DNA of 53,219 bases from SAR324 cluster bacterium (GTDB lineage Bacteria > SAR324 > NAC60-12), in contig JAKUUI010000008.1 of assembly GCA_022448485.1 (NCBI GenBank), forward strand, positions 1-53,219. Direction: 5' to 3'. Every line of letters begins with the position of its first letter. The first letter of the stretch is position 1. The notes beneath the pieces are model-generated. The model searched no databases, was not told the origin of the DNA, and saw only the letters and a program-made list of their open reading frames with translations. Both the position numbers and the translations under genes were made by a program. This document shows positions 27,551-37,408 of the stretch, in pieces.

Positions 27551-28840
27551 TTATTCGTATCGCAGAGGATCTACCGGATTGAGGCGGGAAGCTTTTGTAG
27601 ACGGAAAAAGGGTAACCAGCATGCAAATCAAAAAAGAGGCTACTGTTGTTATGATGACATCCATCCAATCAATCAAAATCGGAATCCTGTCTCCACCAGG
27701 ATAGACTCCGGCAGGAATATCTATAATATCAAAGGTCATCAGACCCCAGCAGATTGCCAACCCAACCAACACTCCACTGATAGTTCCCAGCGAACCAATC
27801 ACTAATCCCTGGAAGAAAAATATGCGCCGGATCCCAGAGTCTTTTGCACCAAGTGCTTTGAGGATTGCAATCTCTCGGGATTTTTCCAAAACCAGCATAA
27901 TCAGAGAACTGATGATATTAAAAGCAGCCACGACAATGATCAATGTGAGAATCAGAAACAGACCAATTTTTTCAAGTTTCATCACCTGAAAAATACTTTT
28001 GTTTTCATCAGCCCAATTGCTGACTACATATTCCTCACTTAGCTCCGACAGTTCCATGGATATTTCCGGAGCATTTCCCGGATCACTAATACGCACCCCC
28101 AGACCGGTTATCTTTTCGTTCATGCGGTAAATTTTTTGCAGCAGCCGGTAATCAATAAAAGCCAGTACTTCATCATAACCAGAAATTCCGGATTCAAAGA
28201 TTCCGATCACCTCCAGTTTTTTGATACGGGGGACATCGCCGATTGGAGTCATGCGTTGTTCTGAGGAAACCAACTTGACAGTATCTCCAACGCCTGCTTC
28301 CAGTTGTCGCGCTAATTTTGCCCCCAAAATAATTCCGTCTTTTAGACGTTTACTCCGTGCGTCAGGATGTGAAAGCCGCTGAAGCAGTTTTGCGGAAATC
28401 AGCGCTTGTTTTTCCTGAGATGGCGCAAAGCCGTACACTTCTTCACGCAGGAATGAGGAAATTTTTGTAACGTCCGATTCCTGTTCAGGATCAATACCAC
28501 GAAGAAGAGCCCCCTTGGGCTGTTTCCGCCCGGTGAGCAGGGCCTGCTTGAAAATGTACGGTGCAACACCCTTTACTTCCTGGTGCTCCTCCAAACGTTT
28601 CTGGAGTCCAGAATAGTTTTTCATTGCATCATCCCAGGCAAACACTGTGATGTGCGGTAAGGATCCAGTCACTGCATCCCGCAAATTTGTACGGAAACCG
28701 TTCATCACTGAAGTTGAAACAATAAGTGCAACCACTCCCAAAGCCACACCGCCAATCGAAATCCAGGTGATGATTGATATTGAACGATCCCGGCGAGGAG
28801 AGAAGAGATAGCGTTTGCCTATGAAGGTTTCGTAGCGCAT
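27551..28840 (-). CDS. lolC: Lipoprotein-releasing ABC transporter permease (LolC/LolE)
   Basis: A 429-residue inner-membrane protein with one N-terminal helix, a large periplasmic domain and three C-terminal helices, the MacB-like fold of LolC/E. It starts RYETFIGKRYLFSPRRDRSIS and ends ASRLNPVDPLRYE, both characteristic. The SREIAILKALGAKDSGIRRIF segment is the coupling helix that contacts the ATPase. It pulls lipoproteins from the inner membrane for transfer to LolA. The LolD ATPase gene is not adjacent. It starts three bases after alaS, so the two are co-transcribed. Many bacteria outside the enteric group have a single LolC/E hybrid (LolF), and this may be one. Confidence 0.92.
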   Translation of the reverse strand: MRYETFIGKRYLFSPRRDRSISIITWISIGGVALGVVALIVSTSVMNGFRTNLRDAVTGSLPHITVFAWDDAMKNYSGLQKRLEEHQEVKGVAPYIFKQALLTGRKQPKGALLRGIDPEQESDVTKISSFLREEVYGFAPSQEKQALISAKLLQRLSHPDARSKRLKDGIILGAKLARQLEAGVGDTVKLVSSEQRMTPIGDVPRIKKLEVIGIFESGISGYDEVLAFIDYRLLQKIYRMNEKITGLGVRISDPGNAPEISMELSELSEEYVVSNWADENKSIFQVMKLEKIGLFLILTLIIVVAAFNIISSLIMLVLEKSREIAILKALGAKDSGIRRIFFFQGLVIGSLGTISGVLVGLAICWGLMTFDIIDIPAGVYPGGDRIPILIDWMDVIITTVASFLICMLVTLFPSTKASRLNPVDPLRYE

Positions 28841-28843
28841 CAG

Positions 28844-31510
28844 TTAATTTGCAAGTTTTTCACGCACGATATCAGGTGCTGTTGCCAATGCCCCAGCAAG
28901 TTTTTCTGGTGCTTTGATGCCTGCTTGCGCCATGTTTGGCTTTCCTCCACCACGGCCTTCTGCAAGCTCTGCAACGGCATTCACCAATTCACCAGCCTTA
29001 AATCCCCGTTGAATCAAATCGTCGGAAACAACACAGAGCAAGGTGCTTTTTTCGTCCACTGTTGCAGCCAACCAGGCTACACCGGAGGGAATTTGTCCCC
29101 GGACTGCTTTTCCCACGTTGCGGAGAGTATCAGCCGAATCTGCCTCAATTTCTTTGGCCAAAACCAACACACCTTCCACATCTTCTGCCTGTGCGAGCAA
29201 CCCGGAAACTCCGGCAAGAGCAGTTTCGCTCCGCAAAGTTTGAAGTTCTTTTTCCAATTGCCGTTTTTCTTCAGCGAGCTTTTCGACCATCTCCGGAACT
29301 TGTGTTTCAGGCACATTCATCAATTGTCGCAAAGAGCGGGCAACCCGACCGTGTTCCTGGTTCATCAACTCAGCTTGCCGACCGGTTACAGCCACAACTC
29401 GCCGCACACCGGAAGCAATGGCCTCTTCGGAGACTATGCGAAACTGCCCGATTTGTCCGGTGGCTTTAACATGGCAGCCCCCGCAAAGTTCTTCTGAAAA
29501 ATCAGAAATTTTTACAACACGTACCTGATCTCCGTATTTTTCCCCAAACAGGGCGGTGATTCCGGAATCAATTGCTTCCTGAAATGGTGTTTCGTAAATT
29601 TCAGTGGGCATATTCTCGCGTATTACTGAATTGACAATATTTTCAATTTCTTCAAGTTGACCCTCGCTAACTTTTTCAAAATGCGTGAAGTCGAAGCGCA
29701 GTATTTCCGGATTTACCAACGATCCAGCCTGGGTAACATGCTCACCCAAAACTTGACGTAAGGCCTCGTGCATCAAGTGAGCAGCGGTATGATTGTTGGT
29801 CGTCGATAAACGTAATTTTTCATTAACAGTGGCATTCATCGTGGAATTATTCGGAGCAGCGTTGCTGCCACCGGAATTTCCTGCTTCACAAAAATGGATG
29901 ATTGAATCGCCTTGCTTCTGCACATCTACCACGTTCCAAGTTTTTCTGTCTCCACCGGTGCCACCAGTTTGTTCCAAGGTCCCGTGATCGCCAACCTGTC
30001 CACCGGATTCTGCATAAAATGGAGTGATGTCCAAAATAAACTGCCATTGTCCCTCTTCATTGCGGGAATGACGTCGCAATTTTGATTCTGTCCGGAAGGT
30101 ATCATAACCCACAAATTTTGAGTCATCACCTTTTGAAATTTCCGTCCACTCATTGAGTATCTTCGAAAATTTTCCGGATTCGCGGGCGCGGACACGTTGT
30201 TTTTTCATTAATTTTTCAAAGAGAGTTTCATCCACTCCAAAGCCACGTTCTTCACACATCAGCCGTGTTAAATCAACCGGAAAACCGTAGGTATCGTAAA
30301 GTTTAAAAGCATCTTCTCCGGATAGCATTTTTGTAGATTTTGTTTTTGAAGTTGCAGCCATTTTTTCAAATATTTCAAGACCACGATCAAGGGCCAAACC
30401 GAAACTGGCCTCTTCAGCTTGAATTACATTTTGAACATGTTTTTGCTGTTTTTGAATTTCCGGGAAAGCATTACCCATCACATTAGCAAGAATGGACACC
30501 AGCTTGTAAATAAACGGTTCATGCATATTTAGAACTCGTCCAAAACGCGTCGCCCGCCGTAACATCCGTCGCAAAACATAACCGCGTCCTTCGTTGGAAG
30601 GCAAGGCGCCATCTGCAATGGCAAAACTCAGTGAGCGCAAATGGTCAGCAATCACACGAAATGCAACACTTACTTCCCCGCCAGAATCCGTCTTTCCTGT
30701 AACATCGCTGATGCCTGCCAAAATTGGCGTGAAAAGGTCTGTACTGTAATTGGAGTTTACACCCTGAAGAACACGGCAAACTCGCTCCAAGCCCATGCCG
30801 GTGTCAACGTGCTGGGCCGCTAATGGTTCGAGGTGTCCATCTGGGAAACGCTGATACTGTATAAACACCAAATTCCAAAGTTCTACAAAACGCCAACAGC
30901 CTTCTAGGTTGACAGAACAATCATGTTTTTCAGAAAGTGGACATGTCCCATCACCTAAATCTATGTGCAGTTCAGAACATGGACCACAAGGACCAACATC
31001 GCCCATTTCCCAAAAATTATCATTTTTGTCAAAACGTAAAACCTGTTCCGGATTAATCTCTGTGAAAGTCCGCCAAAGGGTTTCCGCTTCTTCATCGGCT
31101 TCCACACCGTCTCCGCCTTCAAAAACTGTGGCCCATAATTTGTCTTTTGGAAGCCCCCAAACTTCTGTCATTAATTCCCATGCCCATTCGATAGCCTCTT
31201 TTTTAAAATAATCGCCAAAAGACCAGTTGCCGAGCATCTCAAAAAAAGTGTGATGGTAATTGTCATGACCTACATCTTCAAGGTCGTTGTGTTTACCACT
31301 GGCTCGAATGCATTTTTGAGAGTTGACCGCACGATTGTATTCCCGCACACCTGTCCCTAAAAATACTTCTTTAAACTGTGCCATTCCTGAATTCGAAAAG
31401 AGCAAAGTGGGATCGTCATTGGGTACGACCGGTGCACTGCGCACAAAACGATGTCCTCGATCTTCAAAAAAGGAAATGAATTCTTGTCGAATTTGTTTTG
31501 AGTTTTTCAT
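28844..31510 (-). CDS. alaS: Alanine-tRNA ligase
   Basis: An 888-residue enzyme of the usual length that charges tRNA-Ala. Landmarks are the N-terminal RQEFISFFEDRGHRFVRSAPVVPNDDP split between motif 1 and the GMAQFKEVFLG region, the catalytic core with GRGYVLRRMLRRA, the editing domain with NNHTAAHLMHEALR (HxxxH) and ELCGGCHVKATGQIG (Cys and His of the editing zinc site), and the C-Ala domain with GRGGGKPNMAQAG near the end. It precedes lolC/E by three bases. Confidence 0.98.
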   Translation of the reverse strand: MKNSKQIRQEFISFFEDRGHRFVRSAPVVPNDDPTLLFSNSGMAQFKEVFLGTGVREYNRAVNSQKCIRASGKHNDLEDVGHDNYHHTFFEMLGNWSFGDYFKKEAIEWAWELMTEVWGLPKDKLWATVFEGGDGVEADEEAETLWRTFTEINPEQVLRFDKNDNFWEMGDVGPCGPCSELHIDLGDGTCPLSEKHDCSVNLEGCWRFVELWNLVFIQYQRFPDGHLEPLAAQHVDTGMGLERVCRVLQGVNSNYSTDLFTPILAGISDVTGKTDSGGEVSVAFRVIADHLRSLSFAIADGALPSNEGRGYVLRRMLRRATRFGRVLNMHEPFIYKLVSILANVMGNAFPEIQKQQKHVQNVIQAEEASFGLALDRGLEIFEKMAATSKTKSTKMLSGEDAFKLYDTYGFPVDLTRLMCEERGFGVDETLFEKLMKKQRVRARESGKFSKILNEWTEISKGDDSKFVGYDTFRTESKLRRHSRNEEGQWQFILDITPFYAESGGQVGDHGTLEQTGGTGGDRKTWNVVDVQKQGDSIIHFCEAGNSGGSNAAPNNSTMNATVNEKLRLSTTNNHTAAHLMHEALRQVLGEHVTQAGSLVNPEILRFDFTHFEKVSEGQLEEIENIVNSVIRENMPTEIYETPFQEAIDSGITALFGEKYGDQVRVVKISDFSEELCGGCHVKATGQIGQFRIVSEEAIASGVRRVVAVTGRQAELMNQEHGRVARSLRQLMNVPETQVPEMVEKLAEEKRQLEKELQTLRSETALAGVSGLLAQAEDVEGVLVLAKEIEADSADTLRNVGKAVRGQIPSGVAWLAATVDEKSTLLCVVSDDLIQRGFKAGELVNAVAELAEGRGGGKPNMAQAGIKAPEKLAGALATAPDIVREKLAN

Positions 31511-31641
31511 GATTCGATTTTCAAAACAAGTTACCGTTTTTTGTGAACCGATGTTAGAGGGTAGAGAGGTGGGCCTGGATTTGAGAGAAACTACTTGCTG
31601 CTGGCTGCCATCGAGAGAAACCAGCTGATAAATGAAAAAAA

Positions 31642-32253
31642 TCAGCGAGCCATAAACTCGACTACAAGGTGATCTTCTACTTCAATGGGTATTTCCTCGC
31701 GCTCCGGAATCTGCACAAGTGTACCGGAAAAATTCTTTGTGTCACGCTGTACATAACCTAACTTCTGCTCAAAGAAATTGTACCAATCCTTGTATCTGTC
31801 TATTTTTTGACTTTTCTCCTTCAGTTGAACGATGTCTCCGGGACTGACCTGGTAACCTGGTTTATTGACTCTTTTTCCGTTCACAGTGATATGACAGTGA
31901 ACAACCATTTGTCGGGCTGCGCGTAAAGTTCCCGCAAAACCCATACGGTAGGTCATGTTGTCCAAACGTGTTTCAAGAGTTTGTACAAGTGCAACGTTGG
32001 TTTGCTTACGGACTCTTGCTGCTTTTTCGTAATAAAGACGCAGCTGTTTAGAACTGATTCCATAAAAAGCTTTCAGTTTTTGTGTCTCCTTCAACTGTTG
32101 ACCAAAAGGGGATACTTTAGCTTGACGGCTCGTACCATGCTGTCCTGGTCTGTTAGGACGACGGCTCAAAGTAAGCGCTGCGCTTGGACTGCCTATCAGG
32201 TTGACACCTAATGCACGGCAAACTTTATGTTTTATTGTAGATTTTCCTGGCAT
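31642..32253 (-). CDS. rpsD: 30S ribosomal protein S4
   Basis: A 203-residue S4 protein from ATG 32253. An upstream in-frame extension to 32304 (17 residues) does not resemble S4, and AAAGAAAG lies before the chosen start. The S4 N-terminal domain (residues 1-95) and the S4 RNA-binding domain are clear: TRLDNMTYRMGFAGTLRAARQMVVH, ITVNGKRVNKPGYQVSPGD. The N-terminal domain lacks the zinc cysteines (C- form). The gene is outside the ribosomal alpha operon here, beside alaS. Such stand-alone rpsD copies occur in several phyla. It could also be a second S4 gene; that cannot be judged from this window. Confidence 0.95.
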   Translation of the reverse strand: MPGKSTIKHKVCRALGVNLIGSPSAALTLSRRPNRPGQHGTSRQAKVSPFGQQLKETQKLKAFYGISSKQLRLYYEKAARVRKQTNVALVQTLETRLDNMTYRMGFAGTLRAARQMVVHCHITVNGKRVNKPGYQVSPGDIVQLKEKSQKIDRYKDWYNFFEQKLGYVQRDTKNFSGTLVQIPEREEIPIEVEDHLVVEFMAR

Positions 32254-32454
32254 ATTCTTTCTTTTCCCTTCAGATGGCACCTTTGGAGGACTATAGAATA
32301 ACAATAATTTGATAAGAAATACTTCTCAGCAGTTCGCTCTCATTGAAAAATTCACAGGATGCCATCCCATAAAATGGGTCCGACTGAATCTTCATGCTTC
32401 AAAAAGAACATTAAATAGCATGCTAATTATCTATTAAAAAATGAATTTTGTCAA

Positions 32455-33262
32455 TTGAAAATGAAATTACGTTTAAAGTTCAGGGAGTCAACTCTTGAAA
32501 AAGCAAGAATATTCTTGACAAATGCTCAGAGAAGACTAGACTTCATCCATCGCGGTAATTGGCCTGCTCAGTTCCTGCGCAATGCTCACTGTGGTTTTAC
32601 TGAAAAAATCTACTGTTCAGCAAAAACTTCACATTCCTCGCGGCGATAAACTTCAGAGGCCTTCCGAGCCGGACTACAAACACCAGAACTTTGGTTTGCT
32701 GGAATTTTGGAATGTGTTGTTTATCTTATCTTTTTACGCTGCTAAAAACTTTTTTCCATTGTATGCACTGGAAAGCGGGATTTCGATTTTGTGGGTCGGG
32801 TTTTTTTACAACGCAAGAATTGACTCATCTCATGTCTCATCCGTGTGAAGCCCCTTTGATCGACAGTATAGTCTACTTACCAGTCGTCTCTTCCGGAATG
32901 CTACTGACAGCCTTCTCACAGGGAATGTTGACTTTGGTAAAAAGCCTGAGCTTTTGCTCCTGCCTCCTGTCCTGGCTTTTGGCTTGGCACAAGCCCTGAT
33001 TTTCCTCTCGCCCCTTGCACTTTTCGCAAAACGTATGGATGTCCGCCACACCGGAGCCGGAGTCGGACTCATGGGTACACTAAAAAATTGCGGCAAAGTC
33101 ACAGGAACGAAACTTAGTGGTTGGCTGATTTATCGGCATGATTTTTCGTTGATGCTGTGGAACATGTCAGCATTATTGGCTTTTTGGAGCTTCGGATTAT
33201 TATTGATTACACTCAATGACAAATCAATGATCAGCTACAGAGAGTACGGAAGAGCAATCTAA
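32455..33262 (+). pseudogene. Decayed MFS transporter remnant
   Basis: Fragments of a major facilitator protein survive in more than one frame. The first piece (32582-32848) has FWNVLFILSFYAAKNFFPLYALESGISILWVG, which looks like the first two membrane helices, and ends at TGA. A second piece in another frame covers about 32850-32940 (VYLPVVSSGMLLTAFSQG). A third (about 32934-33262, same frame as the first) begins DFGKKPELLLLPP and continues with KRMDVRHTGAGVGLMGTLKNCGKVTGTKLSGWLI, like the second half of an MFS carrier. Total length is far below the usual 400 residues, so a central segment is missing. Substrate is unknown. Nothing else is seen in 32254-32454 except a small CCCAT/ATGGG hairpin near 32370. 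Confidence 0.65.
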
Positions 33263-33421
33263 GTTTACCCGAAACTGAATACCAGAAAGTAATAAAGCGG
33301 CTTCTTGATTACATTCAGTGAACTCCGGTCCACAAGTAGCTTGCTATGCAACAGCAGAAAAGCGTAATATGGGCAGCTCATCTTTACCGCAGATAAATTG
33401 GCAAACAAACAAGACAATCTC

Positions 33422-34600
33422 ATGACATTATTATTTTCAGGTGGATTAATTTTTGACGGGAACGGTAATTTGCTGGAAAACCATGGAGTATTGATAGAAG
33501 ATGATCGGATTTCCAAAGTCGCACCTTGCGGAGAATTTGAAGGGTTCAATGGCGAACGAATAGACACTACAGGTGGAACTTTAATGCCTGGTTTGATTGA
33601 CTGCCATGTTCACCTGGTCTATTGCGGGGAGGCAGATCCAAAATCGCATTTGCTAAATTTGAATCCAGGACAAATTGTAATGAATGCTTTTGAAAATGCC
33701 CAAAACACCTTAAATAGCGGCGTCACTTCAATCAGAGATTTAGGAGGTCGGGATTTTTTAGAATTTGCAGTTCGAGATGCTTGCAATTTGGGACGACAAC
33801 TCGGTCCGACAATCAAAGCCGCTGGTAGAATGATATGCATGACTGGTGGTCATGGAAATATTTTCGGGCGTATTGCAGACGGCCCGGATGAAGTGCTGAA
33901 AGCTGTGAGAGAACAAATTCACGCTGGTTCGGACGTAATAAAATTGATGGCGACAGGCGGCATGATGACACCTAGAGTAAATCCTGAAGACGCACATTAC
34001 ACAGAAGAAGAACTAAGAATTGGAGTTAATGAAGGTCATCGTTTCCACAGAACATGTGCTTCTCACGCACAAGGTGCTGAGGGAATATTAAACGCTGTGC
34101 GTGCCGGAATGGATTCGATTGAACATGGTGTTTTTATGACACAGGAATGCATAGATGCAATGTTGGAACAGGGCACCTTTTTGGTTCCGACGCTTTCAGC
34201 AGTCAACAATATTTACCTTAATCGGAACAATGGCATTCCGGAGTTTATTGTAGAAAAGACTATCCGTGCACGCGAACGACATCATCAGTCGATCAAGATG
34301 TTTTACAAGGCTGGCGGCAAAATAGCTATGGGAACAGATGCTGGAACTCCGTTCAATTTACATGGTGACAATAGTCAAGAACTGCAATTCATGACTGATC
34401 TTGGCATTTCTAACAGTGATGCACTAAGATTTTCGACAGCAAACGCTGCCGATTTAATGGGACTGGAAGATCGAGGTCAGATTCAGGAAGGTTTTTTTGC
34501 TGACCTGCTGATCGTTTCCGGTAATCCAGTCGAAGACATTTCTGCTATAGTCAATCAGGAAAATCACCTATGTGTCGTCAAAAATGGTGTACAAGTGTGA
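33422..34600 (+). CDS. Metal-dependent amidohydrolase (imidazolonepropionase-like)
   Basis: From ATG 33422 the protein has 392 residues and the complete amidohydrolase pattern: GLIDCHVHLVY (first metal His pair), KLMATGGMMTPR (bridging Lys), ASHAQG and SIEHG (metal His residues), and GTDAGTPF (catalytic Asp). The closest subgroup by these motifs is the prolidase/imidazolonepropionase-like group that cleaves cyclic or dipeptide amides; the substrate is not readable. A TTG at 33398 adds eight residues and is possible. It precedes an M20 peptidase by 27 bases, so the pair may act in succession on one amide compound. Confidence 0.88.
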   Translation: MTLLFSGGLIFDGNGNLLENHGVLIEDDRISKVAPCGEFEGFNGERIDTTGGTLMPGLIDCHVHLVYCGEADPKSHLLNLNPGQIVMNAFENAQNTLNSGVTSIRDLGGRDFLEFAVRDACNLGRQLGPTIKAAGRMICMTGGHGNIFGRIADGPDEVLKAVREQIHAGSDVIKLMATGGMMTPRVNPEDAHYTEEELRIGVNEGHRFHRTCASHAQGAEGILNAVRAGMDSIEHGVFMTQECIDAMLEQGTFLVPTLSAVNNIYLNRNNGIPEFIVEKTIRARERHHQSIKMFYKAGGKIAMGTDAGTPFNLHGDNSQELQFMTDLGISNSDALRFSTANAADLMGLEDRGQIQEGFFADLLIVSGNPVEDISAIVNQENHLCVVKNGVQV

Positions 34601-34627
34601 TGTTAGTTTAGTTTTTCAAGGAGGAAA

Positions 34628-35797
34628 ATGACAGTGATTAAAGAGATCAACAAATTTCATGATGAGATGACTAAGTGGCGTCGAGACATACATCAGCATC
34701 CCGAATTGGGATATGAGGAAATAAGAACCTCTGATTTTGTTGCAGCAAAACTGAAAGAATTCGGAATAGAAGTTCATCAAGGTCTTGCAAAAACGGGGGT
34801 TGTTGGGACTATCAGAAATGGTCATGGACCATCGATTGGCCTGCGTGCGGATATTGATGCCTTGCCACTGGAAGAAAAAAACACATTTAAACACGCTTCC
34901 ACTAACCCTGGGAAAATGCATGCTTGCGGTCACGATGGACACACCACAATGTTGCTTGGAGCAGCAAAATATCTTGCCGCATACAAGAATTTTTTGGGGA
35001 CCGTCAATTTTATTTTTCAACCTGCAGAAGAAGGTGGCGCTGGTGGTGAGAGGATGCTGCAAGAAGGTTTATTCGAAAAATTTCCTGTGGACTCTGTTTA
35101 TGGTTTACACAACTGGCCTGGAATGGAACCTGGATTTTTTGGTGTTGGGGCAGGCCCCATAATGGCTGCGGCAGATGTGTTTGATTTGACAGTTAATGGA
35201 CGAGGCGGACATGCAGCCCTGCCTGATCAGTGCGTTGACCCGATTGTTGCTGCATCACAAATAGTGAGTGCTTTGCAGACCATTCCAAGCAGAAACACAC
35301 ATCCAGTAGATTCTGTTGTGATAAGTGTAACCCAAATACATGCCGGAGATACTCACAATATAATTCCGGATTCTGCCCGGATGCATGGTACTGTACGCAC
35401 CTTTTCAGAGGAAACACGAAACGAAATGCCTTCATCAATTTTACGGGTAGCTGAAGGGGTCTGTTCCGCATTCGGTGCAACCTGTGAACTTGACTACATA
35501 CAAAGCTACCCGGCAACAATCAATTCTGTTCCGGAAACTGAAATTTCGGCAAAAGCTGTTATTGATTTAGTAGGCGAGGAAAAAATCATCCGCAATCCAA
35601 CACCAAGTATGGGATCTGAGGATTTTTCATACATGCTTCAAGCTCGTCCTGGATGTTATGTCTTGTTGGGCATTGGCAGCGGAAAAGGTATTGGGGGATG
35701 TTTGCTCCACAGTTCACGCTATGATTTTAACGATGAAGTTCTCCCGATTGGTGCAAGTTATTGGGTAACATTAGTGGAAAACGAACTCTCTACTTAA
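34628..35797 (+). CDS. M20-family amidohydrolase/peptidase (HipO-like)
   Basis: A 389-residue zinc aminoacylase/carboxypeptidase of the amidohydrolase subgroup of M20. The N-terminal RRDIHQHPELGYEE, the metal-binding HACGHDGHTTMLLGAA, the FQPAEEGGAGG glutamate pair and the C-terminal PSMGSEDFSYML motif are intact, as is the small dimerisation domain (GRGGHAALP). Such enzymes hydrolyse N-acyl amino acids, hippurate or indole-amino-acid conjugates. AAGGAGG at 34618-34624 is only three bases before the ATG and nine before an in-frame GTG (34634), so the true start may be the GTG. It follows the other amidohydrolase and probably shares its transcript. Confidence 0.92.
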   Translation: MTVIKEINKFHDEMTKWRRDIHQHPELGYEEIRTSDFVAAKLKEFGIEVHQGLAKTGVVGTIRNGHGPSIGLRADIDALPLEEKNTFKHASTNPGKMHACGHDGHTTMLLGAAKYLAAYKNFLGTVNFIFQPAEEGGAGGERMLQEGLFEKFPVDSVYGLHNWPGMEPGFFGVGAGPIMAAADVFDLTVNGRGGHAALPDQCVDPIVAASQIVSALQTIPSRNTHPVDSVVISVTQIHAGDTHNIIPDSARMHGTVRTFSEETRNEMPSSILRVAEGVCSAFGATCELDYIQSYPATINSVPETEISAKAVIDLVGEEKIIRNPTPSMGSEDFSYMLQARPGCYVLLGIGSGKGIGGCLLHSSRYDFNDEVLPIGASYWVTLVENELST

Positions 35798-35825
35798 TAA
35801 ATAAACTAATTAAATTTAAACTATT

Positions 35826-36218
35826 ATGGAAATCAAAGGAAAAATAAAAAAAATCTCTGAAACTGTTCAAATTTCGGAACGATTTCGAAAACGAGAATTT
35901 ATTGTAGAATACGCCAGCAACCCGGATTATCCGCAACCCCTTCAATTCGAAATGGTGCAGGACCGCTGCGAATTGTTGGATCCATTTGAGGTAGGTCAGG
36001 ACGTTGAGGTTTTTTTTGATTTACGAGGACGGGAATGGACAAATCCGCAAGGAGAAGTCAAATATTTTAATTCTCTTCAGGCATGGAAACTAGTTTCTGA
36101 ACAAAATACGGTAAATCCTCCTGTTCCAAATGACCAAACCCGTATAACATCCACACCCCTACCGGAAGAAAAACCCGGTTGGCTGGAAAAAGAAACTGCA
36201 GATAATTTGCCATTTTAA
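35826..36218 (+). CDS. DUF3127-domain protein
   Basis: A 130-residue soluble protein. The first about 95 residues match DUF3127: EIKGKIKKISETVQIS, FRKREFIVEY, PQPLQFEMVQDRCELLD, and VFFDLRGREW...YFNSLQAWK. This is an OB-like fold related to single-stranded-DNA-binding proteins, and its cellular role is unknown. The C-terminal 35 residues are Pro/Glu-rich and end NLPF. The acidic hydrophobic tail recalls the tip of SSB proteins that recruits partners. That comparison is inference. Confidence 0.82.
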   Translation: MEIKGKIKKISETVQISERFRKREFIVEYASNPDYPQPLQFEMVQDRCELLDPFEVGQDVEVFFDLRGREWTNPQGEVKYFNSLQAWKLVSEQNTVNPPVPNDQTRITSTPLPEEKPGWLEKETADNLPF

Positions 36219-36269
36219 AAAACAATCCATATAGCTTTCCCATTTCAACAACAAACAGTGACTAATTAA

Positions 36270-37379
36270 ATGTTAGTAATATTAAATCCAAATACCGATG
36301 AAACCACAGAAGATTTTAAAATTACTTGGGAATATCTTTTCGGTTTGCCAGAAATTCGTTTACAAAAACACAAAGTGCAGGGTAGAGGACAAAAACTGAC
36401 CGAAATTTATTTGATCGGCAATACAGCCAAAGTCAACCAGGAAGACATCGAATTACTTCCGTCTGTAGAACGAGTAATCCGAATTTCTCATGACTTTAGA
36501 ATACTGGGGCGCCATTCGAAAGAAACAAGTTCCATTGATTTTGAATATAACGGAGTTCGTTTTAATCAAAACAACTTTCACATTTTCGCTGGATTGTGTG
36601 CAGTTGACAACCCTGAGAATGTTGAGCGCATGATGCAGGCATTGCAGGAATATGGACATAAATGTACTCGGATGGGGGCTTATAAACCTCGTACCAATCC
36701 CTATTCATTCCAGGGACACGGTAAGGGATGTCTCCCTTATGTTTTTGAATTAGCAGGAAAATTTGGAATCAAAGTAGTTGCAATGGAAGTAACACACGAG
36801 CAGCACATAGAAGAAATTGATAATTGCCTGGAAAAGCTGGGTCGGCCAACTGGTGTAATGTTGCAAATTGGCACCCGAAACACACAAAATTTTGAGTTAC
36901 TCAAGGTCGTTGGGCGGCAGCACACCTACCCAGTTTTGCTCAAACGAGGTTTCGGTATTTCATTGAATGAATCACTCAATGCGGCTGAATACCTAGCTAG
37001 TGAAGGAAACAACCAGGTTATTTTTTGTTTGAGGGGTATGAAAACTTCATTCAATACTCCGCATCGCAACATGGTTGATTTCTCTCATATTCCTATCGTA
37101 AAGCGTCTAACCAGAATGCCAGTTTGTGTTGATCCCTCACATTCAGTAGGAACAAGAGAGGCTTCTCCGGATGGGATTTTGGATGTGTTACATTCCATGT
37201 CTCAGGGGATTATTGCTGGTGCCAACATGGTGCTGGTAGATTTTCATCCATTTCCCACAGAAGCTTTGGTGGATGGACCACAAGCGCTGACTCTGGACGA
37301 GTTGCCAAAATTTATCGAAGATGCCCAAATCTCCCGGGAAGCCTACAAACAAAGGGTTGCTCTTTGGACAGAAAAGTAA
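36270..37379 (+). CDS. aroF: 3-deoxy-7-phosphoheptulonate (DAHP) synthase, type I beta
   Basis: A 369-residue enzyme that condenses PEP and erythrose-4-phosphate at the start of the shikimate pathway. The N-terminal about 95 residues are a small ferredoxin-like domain as in the beta subgroup. Catalytic core motifs are AGLCAVDN, GAYKPRTNPYSFQGHGKG, EVTHEQHIEEI, MLQIGTRNTQNFELLK, LLKRGF and CVDPSHSVGTREA. The first motif is normally AGPC; here Leu replaces Pro but the metal-binding Cys is kept. Feedback control by the N-terminal domain cannot be read. It supplies chorismate to the trpE(G) product elsewhere in the window. Confidence 0.9.
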   Translation: MLVILNPNTDETTEDFKITWEYLFGLPEIRLQKHKVQGRGQKLTEIYLIGNTAKVNQEDIELLPSVERVIRISHDFRILGRHSKETSSIDFEYNGVRFNQNNFHIFAGLCAVDNPENVERMMQALQEYGHKCTRMGAYKPRTNPYSFQGHGKGCLPYVFELAGKFGIKVVAMEVTHEQHIEEIDNCLEKLGRPTGVMLQIGTRNTQNFELLKVVGRQHTYPVLLKRGFGISLNESLNAAEYLASEGNNQVIFCLRGMKTSFNTPHRNMVDFSHIPIVKRLTRMPVCVDPSHSVGTREASPDGILDVLHSMSQGIIAGANMVLVDFHPFPTEALVDGPQALTLDELPKFIEDAQISREAYKQRVALWTEK

Positions 37380-37408
37380 AATAAATGAGTGAGATTAAGG
37401 AAGGTATT

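Noticed and set aside
28925-29497. 190-codon plus-strand frame opposite alaS
   Set aside because: Antisense to the conserved editing and C-terminal domains of alaS; Cys/Ser/Phe-rich composition typical of shadow frames.
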